Below, in pieces: positions 14,473 through 22,916 of a stretch of 33,547 nucleotides of DNA. Each line of letters opens with the position of its first letter. The first letter of the stretch is position 1. Position numbers and translations under genes: made by a program. A model generated the notes under the pieces. That model was not told where the DNA came from. It was given only the letters and a program-made list of their open reading frames with translations, and searched no databases. Source of the stretch: Mycobacterium kyorinense (lineage in GTDB: Bacteria; Actinomycetota; Actinomycetes; Mycobacteriales; Mycobacteriaceae); the NCBI RefSeq assembly GCF_002101735.1, contig NZ_LQPE01000114.1:1-33547 (forward strand), given 5' to 3'.

Positions 14473-14679
14473 ATGGCGTTCAAACTCACCTACAGCGACG
14501 GTCAAGAGACCGACTACGACGACGGCACCAAGTGGGAAGTCGAAAACGGCGTACTCAAACTGGGGCGCGAGGCGGGTCAGTGGTCCGTCCTCATCTCGCC
14601 GAGTCACTGGGCCACCATCGAGCTCGGCAAGGCCGAGGACGGCGACACGCCCAAAGACGAAGACGAAGACGACAGCTGA
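14473..14679 (+). CDS. Small conserved acidic protein, 68 aa
   Basis: ATG 14473 opens a 68-residue protein beginning MAFKLTYSDGQETDYDDG, with a predicted small beta fold (KWEVENGVLKLGR, WSVLISPSHWATIEL) and an unstructured acidic tail, DGDTPKDEDEDDS. I cannot name its family. It lies 29 nt after htdY in the same direction and ends exactly where the converging lipoprotein gene ends (stops at 14677-14679 and 14680-14682). The Trp-rich beta pattern followed by an acidic tail looks like a real protein and not chance coding. The frame is open upstream through htdY in another phase, which I discount. Confidence 0.65.
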   Translation: MAFKLTYSDGQETDYDDGTKWEVENGVLKLGREAGQWSVLISPSHWATIELGKAEDGDTPKDEDEDDS

Positions 14680-15843
14680 CTACGCCGGCGGGGCCTCGCT
14701 GGGGGCCAGTTCGGCACCGATCTTGCGAAACAGGCTGTCGGCCTCGTTGCGGTAGTTGCCCTGCTCGTCAAACGCCGTGGGCTGGTAGGTGACTGCAACC
14801 GCGATCGCGAGCTTCTGCGACGGCAGGTAGGCCTCGACGGCGGACTCGCCGGGAGACATCGGATTCTGCAGAAGCCAGTTGCCCGAGATGACGATTCCCA
14901 GGCCGTAGGTGCCGCCCCGGACGGTGGACAGCATCGCCTTGTACGAATCCGGCGATAACAGCTTGCCCGAGCCGATGCCCACGGCCGTGGCCTCCAGGTC
15001 ATAGATGTTGGTGGTCTGGACCGTGCCGCGGGGCATCGTCCAGGACGGATTCCAGAACGTGGCGTCTTCGTAAAACGGTGTGCCGGCCGGGATCTTGAGC
15101 GCTCGGCGACGTTCCGAGGTGAACGCATGCAGGGTCGGCACCGGGATCTGCGGCGTGTACGAGTTGGCGGTGTTGATCAGAGCCAGCGGCCCAAGCACCC
15201 TGTCCTGCAACAGCTTCGGCATCCCCACGCCGGTGGCCTTCTCCAACGCCATGCCGAGCAGCAGGTAGTTGGTGCGGGCGTAGTTCCAGTTGGTGCCCGG
15301 CTCGTAGAGCAACGGCTTGCGCACCGCATACCCGAGCAGTTCGTCGGGCGTCCACTGCCGGAACGGATCGGCGTCGCGGGCGGCAATGAATTCGTCGTTG
15401 ACGTAATCCGGGTAGCCCGACGTCATGTGCGCGAGCTGACCCAGCGTTACCCGGTCGGCGTTGGGGATATCGGGCAGCCAGGTGGATAATTTGTCGTCCA
15501 GGTGCACCTTCTTCTCGTCGACAAGTTTGAGCAGCAGCGTCGACACATAGGACATCGCCACCGCGCCGTTGCGGAAAAACATGCTCGTGGTCGCGGGCAC
15601 ACCGGTCATCGACTCACCGAGTGCTTGGGTGACAATCTCCTTGCCGGCCATCGTGACTCGGACAAGCGCCGCTTTCAGATGCGCCTGCGCCATCGTGTCG
15701 CGGACGACCTTGAGCACCGCCTGGGCCTTGGCCGGATCGGCCGACGACGGGGGAGCGGGAGCCTGGCTTTTCGACGTGCAGCCCGCCGCGACGACGGCAA
15801 GTGCGCACAGCAGGGAACCCAACCGCCGGAAGAATGTCGTCAT
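14680..15843 (-). CDS. Beta-lactamase-fold lipoprotein lacking the catalytic motifs, 387 aa
   Basis: A signal peptide with lipobox AAGC (C22) anchors it outside the membrane. The body (residues ~40-385) has the serine beta-lactamase/DD-peptidase fold: LVDEKKVHLDDKLSTWLPD, LGQLAHMTSGYPDY and NYLLLGMALEKATG are clear family segments. The catalytic residues are gone. The site that reads FRIGSxxK in active enzymes is F90-R-N-G-A94-V-A-M97, so both the nucleophilic Ser and the Lys are replaced. The Tyr-x-Asn motif is Y188-A-R190, and no His/Lys-x-Gly motif is seen near GIVISGNW. The ATG overlaps the otsB stop by 4 bp (ATGA). A binding or scaffold role in the envelope is likely; penicillin hydrolysis is not. 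Confidence 0.8.
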   Translation of the reverse strand: MTTFFRRLGSLLCALAVVAAGCTSKSQAPAPPSSADPAKAQAVLKVVRDTMAQAHLKAALVRVTMAGKEIVTQALGESMTGVPATTSMFFRNGAVAMSYVSTLLLKLVDEKKVHLDDKLSTWLPDIPNADRVTLGQLAHMTSGYPDYVNDEFIAARDADPFRQWTPDELLGYAVRKPLLYEPGTNWNYARTNYLLLGMALEKATGVGMPKLLQDRVLGPLALINTANSYTPQIPVPTLHAFTSERRRALKIPAGTPFYEDATFWNPSWTMPRGTVQTTNIYDLEATAVGIGSGKLLSPDSYKAMLSTVRGGTYGLGIVISGNWLLQNPMSPGESAVEAYLPSQKLAIAVAVTYQPTAFDEQGNYRNEADSLFRKIGAELAPSEAPPA

Positions 15844-16946
15844 CGATGTTGTCCTATCTGGCCTGCCAGTTGCTCGGTGAACGCGACGACGCGGGCCGGG
15901 CTGTCCAGCGCATAGCGCGCGGCGGTAGCGCGATCCCCATCTTCGCTGTGGCGCACGACGATTCCGATACCGTCGTCGCGCACCGCGTCGAACGCGTCCT
16001 CGTCGGTGATGTCGTCGCCGAAGTAGATCGGCAGCAAGCGATCGTCTGCGACGTCGCGGATGTGGTCGAGCACCCAGCGCAGGGTCTTTCCCTTGTCCCA
16101 GTTGACGTTTGGGCGAAGCTCGATCACCTCGCGCCCGGTGGTCACCCGAAGCCCGGTGCGCTGACCGGCCGCCCGCACCGCCGCGGTCACCTCGCCGACC
16201 CTGTCCCGTTCGGCGTTGCGGTAATGCACGGCGACGCCAAACCGCTTGTGTTCCACGGCAACTCCGGTGATCTGGCGAAGTTGGTCGCGCAGCTGGCCGG
16301 CCGCCTGCTCCAGGACAGGAATCGCCGCCGCGGCTTCCTCGTTGTGGTGGTGTTCGCCGTCGGGCCCGGTCAGCTCGAAGCCGTGGCTGCCCGCATACCA
16401 GATGCCGGGCAGGCCGATCCGCTGCCGGACATCGGCGAGATCGCGGCCGGACAGTATCGCGACCGGGCACCGCGCCGTCAGCGACGTCAGCGCGTCGGCC
16501 GCGCCGTCGGCCAGCCGGGCTGAGTCGGGGTCGTCGACGATCTCCGAAAGCGTGCCGTCGAAGTCGAAGAACACCGCGGGCCGTCCGGCGGCCGCCACGC
16601 CGAGGGCCGCCACGGCGTCGGGCAACTCCGACATGCGGCGATCCCCGGTGCGCACCCGCACCTCGCGCAGATCGCTGACCACCGCGTCGGCGCCGCGGCG
16701 GCGCAACTCGTCGCCGGATCCCGTCGCGTCGACACCGATCACCAGCGCGAATCCGCCGGCCCGAGCTTTCGCTACGCCGCCGGCCGTGGCGGTGACCACC
16801 GCGCACCGGCCCGGCCGCACCGCCGTCCCGACGGGCTCGACCGCGACGCCGGCGTCGTGCAGTTGCTTGGTCAACGCGTCGGCCGACGGATCGTTCACGT
16901 CGAACAGCACCGCGTCGTGGCGCCGTGGGTCGATGATGACCGACAT
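15840..16946 (-). CDS. otsB: Trehalose-6-phosphate phosphatase
   Basis: OtsB removes the phosphate from trehalose 6-phosphate, the last step of the OtsAB route to trehalose, which mycobacteria need for cell-wall mycolate carriers. HAD motifs are present: DFDGT with D128 and D130, SGRDLADVR, a basic EHKRFGVAVHYR cap segment, and GDDITDEDAFDAV. Residues 1-~110 form the extra N-terminal domain, a HAD-like fold without its catalytic residues, found in mycobacterial OtsB2. The protein has 368 aa. TAGTGT on the minus strand lies seven bases before the ATG. The stop overlaps the start of the lipoprotein gene, so the two are translationally coupled. Confidence 0.92.
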   Translation of the reverse strand: MSVIIDPRRHDAVLFDVNDPSADALTKQLHDAGVAVEPVGTAVRPGRCAVVTATAGGVAKARAGGFALVIGVDATGSGDELRRRGADAVVSDLREVRVRTGDRRMSELPDAVAALGVAAAGRPAVFFDFDGTLSEIVDDPDSARLADGAADALTSLTARCPVAILSGRDLADVRQRIGLPGIWYAGSHGFELTGPDGEHHHNEEAAAAIPVLEQAAGQLRDQLRQITGVAVEHKRFGVAVHYRNAERDRVGEVTAAVRAAGQRTGLRVTTGREVIELRPNVNWDKGKTLRWVLDHIRDVADDRLLPIYFGDDITDEDAFDAVRDDGIGIVVRHSEDGDRATAARYALDSPARVVAFTEQLAGQIGQHR

Positions 16947-16953
16947 GGCAATG

Positions 16954-16959
16954 ACACTA
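16954..16959 (-). promoter_or_regulatory. -10 box TAGTGT of otsB (leaderless)
   Basis: On the minus strand TAGTGT matches TANNNT and is seven bases before the otsB ATG. No Shine-Dalgarno is visible between them, which fits a leaderless mRNA. Confidence 0.4.
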
Positions 16960-16996
16960 TGTGCGCCGGCGATTTAGCGTGGGATCAGGTGAGCAG

Positions 16997-17862
16997 ATGC
17001 CTCGCGGAATCCTGGTCGGTGTCGACGGATCGCCGTCGTCGAAGGTGGCGGTGGACTGGGCGGCACATGACGCGGCCATGCGTGGCGTTCCACTCACCTT
17101 GGTCCATGTACTCGCCCCGCCCGTCGTGATGACATTTCCCGAGACTCCGATGCCGCCCGGGTACATGCAGTGGCAGGAGGAGCAGGGGCAGCGCCACCTT
17201 CAGGACGCGTTCGCGATCGTCGAGCAGAGCACGGCCGACCCGCCGCACGTCGGCGCCGAGACCGTGGTCGGACACACCGTTCCCACGCTGGTGGACCTGA
17301 GCAAGGAAGCCGCGATGGTCGTCGTCGGCTGCCGCGGGCATGGCTGGTTGCGTCGCACGCTGCTGGGGTCGGTCAGTGCCAACCTGGTCCGGCATGCGCA
17401 TTGCCCGGTGGCGGTCATCCACGACGAAGACCCGGCGACGCACCCCGCCGACTCCCCGGTGGTGGTAGGCGTCGACGGTTCGCCGGTCTCCGACGCCGCG
17501 ATGGCGCTGGCCTTCGAGGAAGCGTCGTTGCGGGACGTGGCGCTCGTGGCGGTCCACGCCTGGCACGACACCGGGCTGTTCGACGTGCCCGGAATCGACC
17601 TCGCCACGATGCAGGCCGACGGCGAGCGGGTGCTCGCCGAGCAGCTCGCGGGCTGCAGGAGCGCTACCCCGACGTTTCGGTGCGCCGGGTGGTCGTGGGT
17701 GATCGGCCGGCCGACCATCTGATCGAGCAGTCGCGCTCGGCGCAGCTGGTTGTGGTGGGCAGTCACGGCCGGGGCGGCTTTGCCGGGATGCTGCTGGGGT
17801 CGGTCAGCCTGGCGGTCGTGCAGGCGTCGCGCACACCGGTGATCGTGGCCCGCCGCGCCTGA
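16997..17862 (+). pseudogene. Tandem universal stress protein (UspA) gene with a frameshift
   Basis: From ATG 16997 the first Usp domain is complete: [31 protein letters not shown] and [20 protein letters not shown], the ATP-binding GxxG-x9-GS pattern. The second begins with [23 protein letters not shown] but loses frame near 17650, after AEQLAG. The continuation [24 protein letters not shown] and the second ATP motif, [17 protein letters not shown], lie in another frame, ending at the TGA at 17860-17862. The local sequence GCGGGCTGCAGG would be repaired by one extra C (GGC CTG CAG). The event is therefore a 1-bp deletion, a true lesion or a sequencing error. Without it the protein would be ~288 aa, normal for the family. 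Confidence 0.8.
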
Positions 17863-17872
17863 CCGGTAGGTC

Positions 17873-19261
17873 TCACTTGGCAAACAGCAAGACCGAATCT
17901 TGGCTGAGCATTTGCAAACGCGCCACGGCCAGTTCGATACCTTTGGCCAGTTCCTCGACATCGGCGCCGGCGTCGTAGTCGGCGGTGATACCGAACACCA
18001 GGTCGTCGGCATAGCTCAGCACGGCCACACCCGTGCGCAGTCGCAGCGCGATCGGTGGGATCGGCAGCAAGCGCGCCACCTTGCGGCCCATCATCTCTAA
18101 GTGGCGGCTCGGTCCTGGGACATTCGTTGCCAAGGTGACGATGCCGCGTTGCGGCAGCCGCATCAGGAACCGAATCACCCACGAGGACAACATGAACGGG
18201 GTGTAGTTGGTCGCCGACACGGCCATGCAGCCGGCTTGCCGCTGTCCGCCGTGCTTGGCTCGCGTCAGCCGGCTGTGCACGGCGCGCAATTGCTGGATCG
18301 GGTCATCCTGATCGACGGGGAGATAGGGCAGCATAACCGAGAGGCGATTGCCCGGCTTGTCCAGCGCGTCGGGCGAGCGTGCCGATACCGGCACCAGGGT
18401 GCGCAGTGAGTCCGGGCGAGGCTGCTCGCCGCGGTGCAGCAAGACCGAGCGGAAGCCTTCGGTGATCGCCGTGAGCGCAACGTCGTTGATGGTCACGTCG
18501 AACTTGCGGCTCACCTGCTCGACGTCGGAGAGGGGGACGCGTACGGCGCTATAGCGCCGCATCGCGGTGACGGGTCCCACCAGCGAGGATCGGGTGGCCG
18601 GTCGGAGCAAGCCGGCGGCGATTTCGGCGGCGCCGCTAACCGTCCGCGCAGCCGCGCCGGTGATGCCGGTCGCCGCGCGCCAGAGGTTCTCGACCGGGTT
18701 GCTGCGCGGGGTGAGGTCGGCCACCGGTTTCAGATGTGGGTGTGCAGCGACGGCCTTCTTGGCGGCGATGGGTCGGGCGAATGCGTCGCCGTCGACGTCG
18801 TCGCAGAGCCGGGAGAGGATGCGGGTGGCCGAGATCCCGTCGGCCATGGCGTGATGGATCTTCATCAGGATCGCCCAGCGATTGCCCTTCAGACCCTCGA
18901 TGACCCAGCATTCCCACAGTGGACGATCCCGATCCAGGCGTCGCTCCAGCACATCGGCGACGACTCGGTACAGTTCCGCGTCGTCGCCGGGTCGGGGAAG
19001 TGCCACTCGACGCACGTGACGGCTCAGGTCGAACCCCGGATCGTCGACCCACTTCGGGGCACCGACGTCGAAGGGCTGGGTCCGCAGCATCTGCGTGCAT
19101 CGCGGTATCGCGCGGATCCGTTGTGCCAGAGTGTCTTTGAACTGCCCATAGTTGGGGGCGGAGCCGTCGATGACGGCGATCCCGCCGATCGCCAGGCTGA
19201 CGTTGCGGTCGGAATCCTCGGCCATGAGAAAACCCGCGTCGAGCGTTTTGAGTTGCTCCAT
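17873..19261 (-). CDS. WS/DGAT-type acyltransferase (triacylglycerol synthase-like), 462 aa
   Basis: The enzyme family moves acyl groups from acyl-CoA to diacylglycerol or long-chain alcohols, making triacylglycerol or wax esters. The catalytic motif HHAMADG is at residues 136-142 (H136, H137, D141). Other family segments are PLWECWVIEGL before it, NDVALTAITEGFRS, and TNVPGPSRHLEMMGRKV near the end. Length and start (MEQLKTLDAGFLMAE) are typical. It corresponds in position to M. tuberculosis Rv3371, next to dnaE2 and otsB2, and is divergent from dnaE2 with 221 bp between. It converges with the stress-protein pseudogene, 10 bp apart. Confidence 0.9.
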   Translation of the reverse strand: MEQLKTLDAGFLMAEDSDRNVSLAIGGIAVIDGSAPNYGQFKDTLAQRIRAIPRCTQMLRTQPFDVGAPKWVDDPGFDLSRHVRRVALPRPGDDAELYRVVADVLERRLDRDRPLWECWVIEGLKGNRWAILMKIHHAMADGISATRILSRLCDDVDGDAFARPIAAKKAVAAHPHLKPVADLTPRSNPVENLWRAATGITGAAARTVSGAAEIAAGLLRPATRSSLVGPVTAMRRYSAVRVPLSDVEQVSRKFDVTINDVALTAITEGFRSVLLHRGEQPRPDSLRTLVPVSARSPDALDKPGNRLSVMLPYLPVDQDDPIQQLRAVHSRLTRAKHGGQRQAGCMAVSATNYTPFMLSSWVIRFLMRLPQRGIVTLATNVPGPSRHLEMMGRKVARLLPIPPIALRLRTGVAVLSYADDLVFGITADYDAGADVEELAKGIELAVARLQMLSQDSVLLFAK

Positions 19262-19454
19262 GGCTCGTCACCGCCGTTCGCTGCTGGGACTGCGTACGAG
19301 TATCCGCTGCGGCGAGAGGTGGCAGGTGGCGGGAGGATTAAATCCTGTAAACAACCGTGGTCGGTTGTGTAGCAATGCAGTTCACGAAAATTCACAGCGT
19401 GTTGCTGGTCGCAGTGGAACGCGGGATGCCGTGAGCGCACCGCGCCTAGCTGTA

Positions 19455-19470
19455 TCGAACATATATTCGA
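19455..19470 (+). promoter_or_regulatory. SOS box (LexA site) of dnaE2
   Basis: TCGAACATATATTCGA matches the mycobacterial LexA consensus and is part of a longer palindrome whose perfect 8-bp arms are GTATCGAA (19452-19459) and TTCGATAC (19466-19473). It differs from the imuA' box by one central base. It lies 12 bp before the dnaE2 GTG and touches the -10 box. Confidence 0.92.
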
Positions 19471-19476
19471 TACACT
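19471..19476 (+). promoter_or_regulatory. -10 box TACACT of dnaE2 (leaderless)
   Basis: TACACT fits TANNNT and ends six bases before the GTG at 19483. It directly abuts the LexA palindrome, so LexA binding would block RNA polymerase. There is no room for a ribosome binding site, indicating a leaderless transcript. Confidence 0.55.
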
Positions 19477-19482
19477 GTCCGG

Positions 19483-22400
19483 GTGGGCTGGGGAAACGGT
19501 CCGCCGAGCTGGGCGGAAATGGAGCGTGTGCTCGACGGCAAGCCCCGCGGCGATCGCAAGCGCGGCGAAGCCGGGCGCAGCGGGTCGCCGCGCGACAAAC
19601 CCCGCCGGGCTAGCGTGCCGGTTGCCGCCGAGCCGCCCGACGACGGCCCCCGGTCCCGCCGGCGCGGGCGGTATCAGCCGCCGGGCGATAATCGGCCGGT
19701 CCGTTCGTCGGTTGACTATGCCGAGTTGCACGCGCATTCGGCCTACAGCTTCCTCGACGGGGCCAGCACGCCGGAGGAATTGGTGGAGGAGGCGGTGCGG
19801 CTGGATCTGCGCGCCATCGCGCTGACCGACCACAACGGCCTGTACGGGGCGGTGCGCTTCGCCGAGGCCGCCGCGGAATTGGACATCGCGACCGTGTTCG
19901 GCGCCGAGTTGTCCTTGGGCCCGGGCGCCCGCACCGAGGCACCCGATCCGCCGGGCCCGCATCTGCTGGTGCTGGCCCGCGGCGCGGAAGGCTATCGGCG
20001 GTTGTCGCGGCAGCTGGCCGCCGCACACCTGGCCGGCGGCGAGAAAGGCAAGCCGCGCTTCGACTTCGACGCGCTGACCGAGGCGGCGGGCGGGCACTGG
20101 CACATCCTGACCGGATGCCGCAAAGGCCATGTGCGGCAAGCCCTTTACTCCCAAGGCCCGGAAGCGGCAACGGTGGCGCTGGCCGGCCTGGTGGACCGGT
20201 TCGGCGCCGATCGGGTCAGCATTGAGCTGACCCAGCATGGCCACCCCGTCGACGACGAACGCAACGCCGCGCTGGCGGCGCTGGCGCCGCGGTTCGGCGT
20301 CGGCGTGGTCGCCACCACCGGCGCGCATTTCGCCGAGCCGTCGCGCGCCCGGCTGGCGATGGCGATGGGCGCGATCCGGGCCCGGCAATCGCTGGATGAG
20401 GCCGCCGGATGGCTTGCGCCGCTGGGTGGTTCGCACCTGCGCTCCGGTGAGGAGATGGCCCGGCTGTTCGCCTGGCATCCCGAGGCGGTGCGCGCCGCGG
20501 CCGAACTCGGCGAGCAGTGCGCGTTCGGCCTGGCGCTGATCGCCCCGCAGCTGCCGCCGTTCGACGTGCCGCCCGGCCACAGCGAAGACAGCTGGTTGCG
20601 CGAGCTGACCCTGGCCGGCGCCCGCGACCGCTACGGCCCGCCCGAGCACGCTCGAAAAGCCTACGCGCAGATCGACCACGAGCTGAAAGTCATTGAGCAG
20701 CTGAAGTTTCCGGGCTACTTCCTGGTGGTGCACGACATCACCCGGTTCTGCCACGAGAACAACATCCTGTGCCAGGGCCGGGGATCGGCGGCCAACTCGG
20801 CCGTCTGCTACGCGCTCGGGGTCACCGCCGTCGACCCGGTGGCCAACGAGCTGCTGTTCGAACGCTTCCTGTCGCCGGTCCGCGACGGCCCGCCCGACAT
20901 CGACATCGACATCGAGTCGGATCAGCGGGAAAAGGTCATCCAGTACGTCTACGACAAATACGGCCGTGACTACGCCGCGCAGGTCGCCAACGTCATCACC
21001 TATCGAGGCCGGATCGCGGTGCGCGACATGGCCCGTGCGCTGGGTTTCTCGCAGGGCCAGCAGGACGCATGGAGCAAGCAGATCAGTCGCTGGAACGGGC
21101 TGGCCGATTCTCCGGACGTGGAGGACATCCCCGAGCAGGTGATCGACCTGGCCACCCAGATCGCCAACCTGCCGCGGCACATGGGTATCCACTCCGGTGG
21201 CATGGTGATCTGCGACCGCCCGATCGCCGACGTGTGCCCGGTGGAATGGGCGCGGATGGAAAACCGCAGTGTGTTGCAGTGGGACAAAGACGACTGCGCG
21301 GCAATCGGTTTGGTGAAATTCGACCTGCTCGGCCTGGGCATGCTCAGCGCGCTGCACTACGCGATCGACCTGGTGGCCGAACACAAGGGCATCGAGGTCG
21401 ACCTGGCCAAGCTGGACCTCTCCGAGCCGGCGGTCTACGAGATGTTGCAGCGTGCCGATTCCGTGGGGGTGTTCCAGGTGGAGTCGCGAGCCCAGATGGC
21501 TACGCTGCCGAGACTCAAGCCGCGGGAGTTCTACGACCTGGTGGTGGAGGTCGCGCTGATCCGACCGGGCCCCATCCAAGGCGGCTCGGTACACCCGTAC
21601 ATCCGCCGGCGCAACGAAGTCGACCCGGTCGTCTACGACCACCCCTCGATGGAGACGGCACTGCGGAAAACGTTGGGCGTGCCGCTGTTTCAGGAACAGC
21701 TGATGCAGCTCGCAGTGGACTGCGCCGGGTTTTCCGCCGCCGAGGCCGACCAGCTGCGCCGCGCCATGGGGTCCAAGCGCTCGGCCGAACGGATGCGACG
21801 GCTGCGCGGCCGGTTCTACGACGGCATGCGCGCGCTGCACGGCGCCGACGACGCGGTGATCGACCGCGTATACGAAAAGCTGGAAGCCTTCGCCAATTTC
21901 GGCTTCCCGGAAAGCCACGCGCTGAGTTTCGCGTCGCTGGTGTTCTACTCGTCGTGGTTCAAGCTGCACCACCCGGCGGCGTTCTGCGCGGCGCTGCTGC
22001 GCGCCCAGCCGATGGGCTTCTACTCGCCGCAGTCGCTGGTGGCCGACGCCCGCCGGCACGGGGTTACGGTGCACGGGCCCGACGTCAACGCCAGCCTGGC
22101 GCACGCCACCTTGGAAGACGCAGGGAACGCCGTCCGATTGGGGCTGGGCAGTGTGCGTCATATCGGCGACGACCTGGCCGAAAAACTGGTCGAGGAGCGA
22201 AAAGCCAACGGGCCGTTCGCTTCTCTGCTGGATCTGACCACCCGGGTGCAGCTTTCGGTGCCGCAGACCGAGGCGCTGGCCACCGCCGGGGCGCTGGCCT
22301 GCTTCGGAATGTCGCGGCGGGAAGCGCTGTGGGCGGCGGGGGCGGCGGCCACCCAGCGGCCGGACCGGCTGCCCGGGGTGGGCTCATCGTCGCGCATCCC

Positions 22401-22827
22401 GGAACTGCCGGGGATGAGCGAGCTGGAGTTGGCCGCCGCCGACGTGTGGGCCACCGGCATCTCCCCGGACAGTTACCCGACGCAGTTCCTGCGCGAGGAC
22501 CTGGACGCAATGGGGGTGGTCCCCGCCGAGAAGCTGACCAGCGTGCCCGACGGCGACCGGGTGTTGATCGCCGGGGCGGTGACCCATCGGCAGCGGCCGG
22601 CGACGGCGCAGGGAGTGACGTTTGTCAACCTCGAAGACGAGACCGGCATGGTCAACGTGCTCTGTACGCCGGGGGTGTGGGCGCGCCATCGCAAGCTGGC
22701 ACAGACGGCGTCGGCGCTGGTGGTCCGCGGTCAGGTCCAAAACGCCAGCGGCGCAGTCACTGTCGTAGCCGAACGGCTGGGCAAGCTCACCTTGAGAATG
22801 GCCTCGAAGTCCCGCGACTTCCGCTGA
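19483..22827 (+). CDS. dnaE2: Error-prone DNA polymerase III alpha subunit DnaE2
   Basis: DnaE2 is the damage-induced C-family polymerase that copies past lesions with ImuA' and ImuB. In order: a basic N-terminal extension (residues 1-~75), a PHP domain starting AELHAHSAYSFLDGAS, the polymerase palm with the catalytic acidic run D472-I-D474-I-D476, fingers with GGMVICDRPI and FQVESRAQMATL, helix-hairpin-helix segments around FANFGFPESHA, and a C-terminal OB fold (VLIAGAVTHRQRPATAQGVTF). At 1114 aa it is full length and shorter than replicative DnaE1. GTG 19483 is supported by the adjoining -10 box and the conserved opening MGWGNGPPSWAEME. The gene stands alone behind its own LexA box. Confidence 0.96.
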   Translation: MGWGNGPPSWAEMERVLDGKPRGDRKRGEAGRSGSPRDKPRRASVPVAAEPPDDGPRSRRRGRYQPPGDNRPVRSSVDYAELHAHSAYSFLDGASTPEELVEEAVRLDLRAIALTDHNGLYGAVRFAEAAAELDIATVFGAELSLGPGARTEAPDPPGPHLLVLARGAEGYRRLSRQLAAAHLAGGEKGKPRFDFDALTEAAGGHWHILTGCRKGHVRQALYSQGPEAATVALAGLVDRFGADRVSIELTQHGHPVDDERNAALAALAPRFGVGVVATTGAHFAEPSRARLAMAMGAIRARQSLDEAAGWLAPLGGSHLRSGEEMARLFAWHPEAVRAAAELGEQCAFGLALIAPQLPPFDVPPGHSEDSWLRELTLAGARDRYGPPEHARKAYAQIDHELKVIEQLKFPGYFLVVHDITRFCHENNILCQGRGSAANSAVCYALGVTAVDPVANELLFERFLSPVRDGPPDIDIDIESDQREKVIQYVYDKYGRDYAAQVANVITYRGRIAVRDMARALGFSQGQQDAWSKQISRWNGLADSPDVEDIPEQVIDLATQIANLPRHMGIHSGGMVICDRPIADVCPVEWARMENRSVLQWDKDDCAAIGLVKFDLLGLGMLSALHYAIDLVAEHKGIEVDLAKLDLSEPAVYEMLQRADSVGVFQVESRAQMATLPRLKPREFYDLVVEVALIRPGPIQGGSVHPYIRRRNEVDPVVYDHPSMETALRKTLGVPLFQEQLMQLAVDCAGFSAAEADQLRRAMGSKRSAERMRRLRGRFYDGMRALHGADDAVIDRVYEKLEAFANFGFPESHALSFASLVFYSSWFKLHHPAAFCAALLRAQPMGFYSPQSLVADARRHGVTVHGPDVNASLAHATLEDAGNAVRLGLGSVRHIGDDLAEKLVEERKANGPFASLLDLTTRVQLSVPQTEALATAGALACFGMSRREALWAAGAAATQRPDRLPGVGSSSRIPELPGMSELELAAADVWATGISPDSYPTQFLREDLDAMGVVPAEKLTSVPDGDRVLIAGAVTHRQRPATAQGVTFVNLEDETGMVNVLCTPGVWARHRKLAQTASALVVRGQVQNASGAVTVVAERLGKLTLRMASKSRDFR

Positions 22828-22834
22828 CCCGTTG

Positions 22835-22896
22835 CGCCGAGCGTGAAACCGTTGCGAATAAACCAGCAAAAACTCGCAGCAGTTTCACGCTCGGCG
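22835..22896 (+). terminator. Long inverted repeat after dnaE2
   Basis: CGCCGAGCGTGAAAC (22835-22849) and GTTTCACGCTCGGCG (22882-22896) are perfect 15-bp inverted repeats. Inside, TGCGA (22853-22857) and TCGCA (22874-22878) extend the stem around an A-rich loop. It starts seven bases after the dnaE2 stop and ends 20 bp before the nitroreductase ATG, so it probably ends dnaE2 transcription. The CGCCGAGCGT core is shared with the iunH hairpin. Confidence 0.65.
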
Positions 22897-22916
22897 AGAA
22901 AATGTAGTCTCGCCGC

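Noticed and set aside
14680..16806. A continuous 708-aa frame joining the lipoprotein to antisense-phase otsB sequence
   Set aside because: The part upstream of 15843 is out of phase with otsB and Arg-rich without similarity. The signal peptide and lipobox begin at 15843.
19024..22161. A 1045-aa open frame antisense to dnaE2
   Set aside because: It is a by-product of GC-rich codon bias on the opposite strand. It is rich in His/Arg/Gln with no domain, and runs through the WS/DGAT N-terminus as well as dnaE2.
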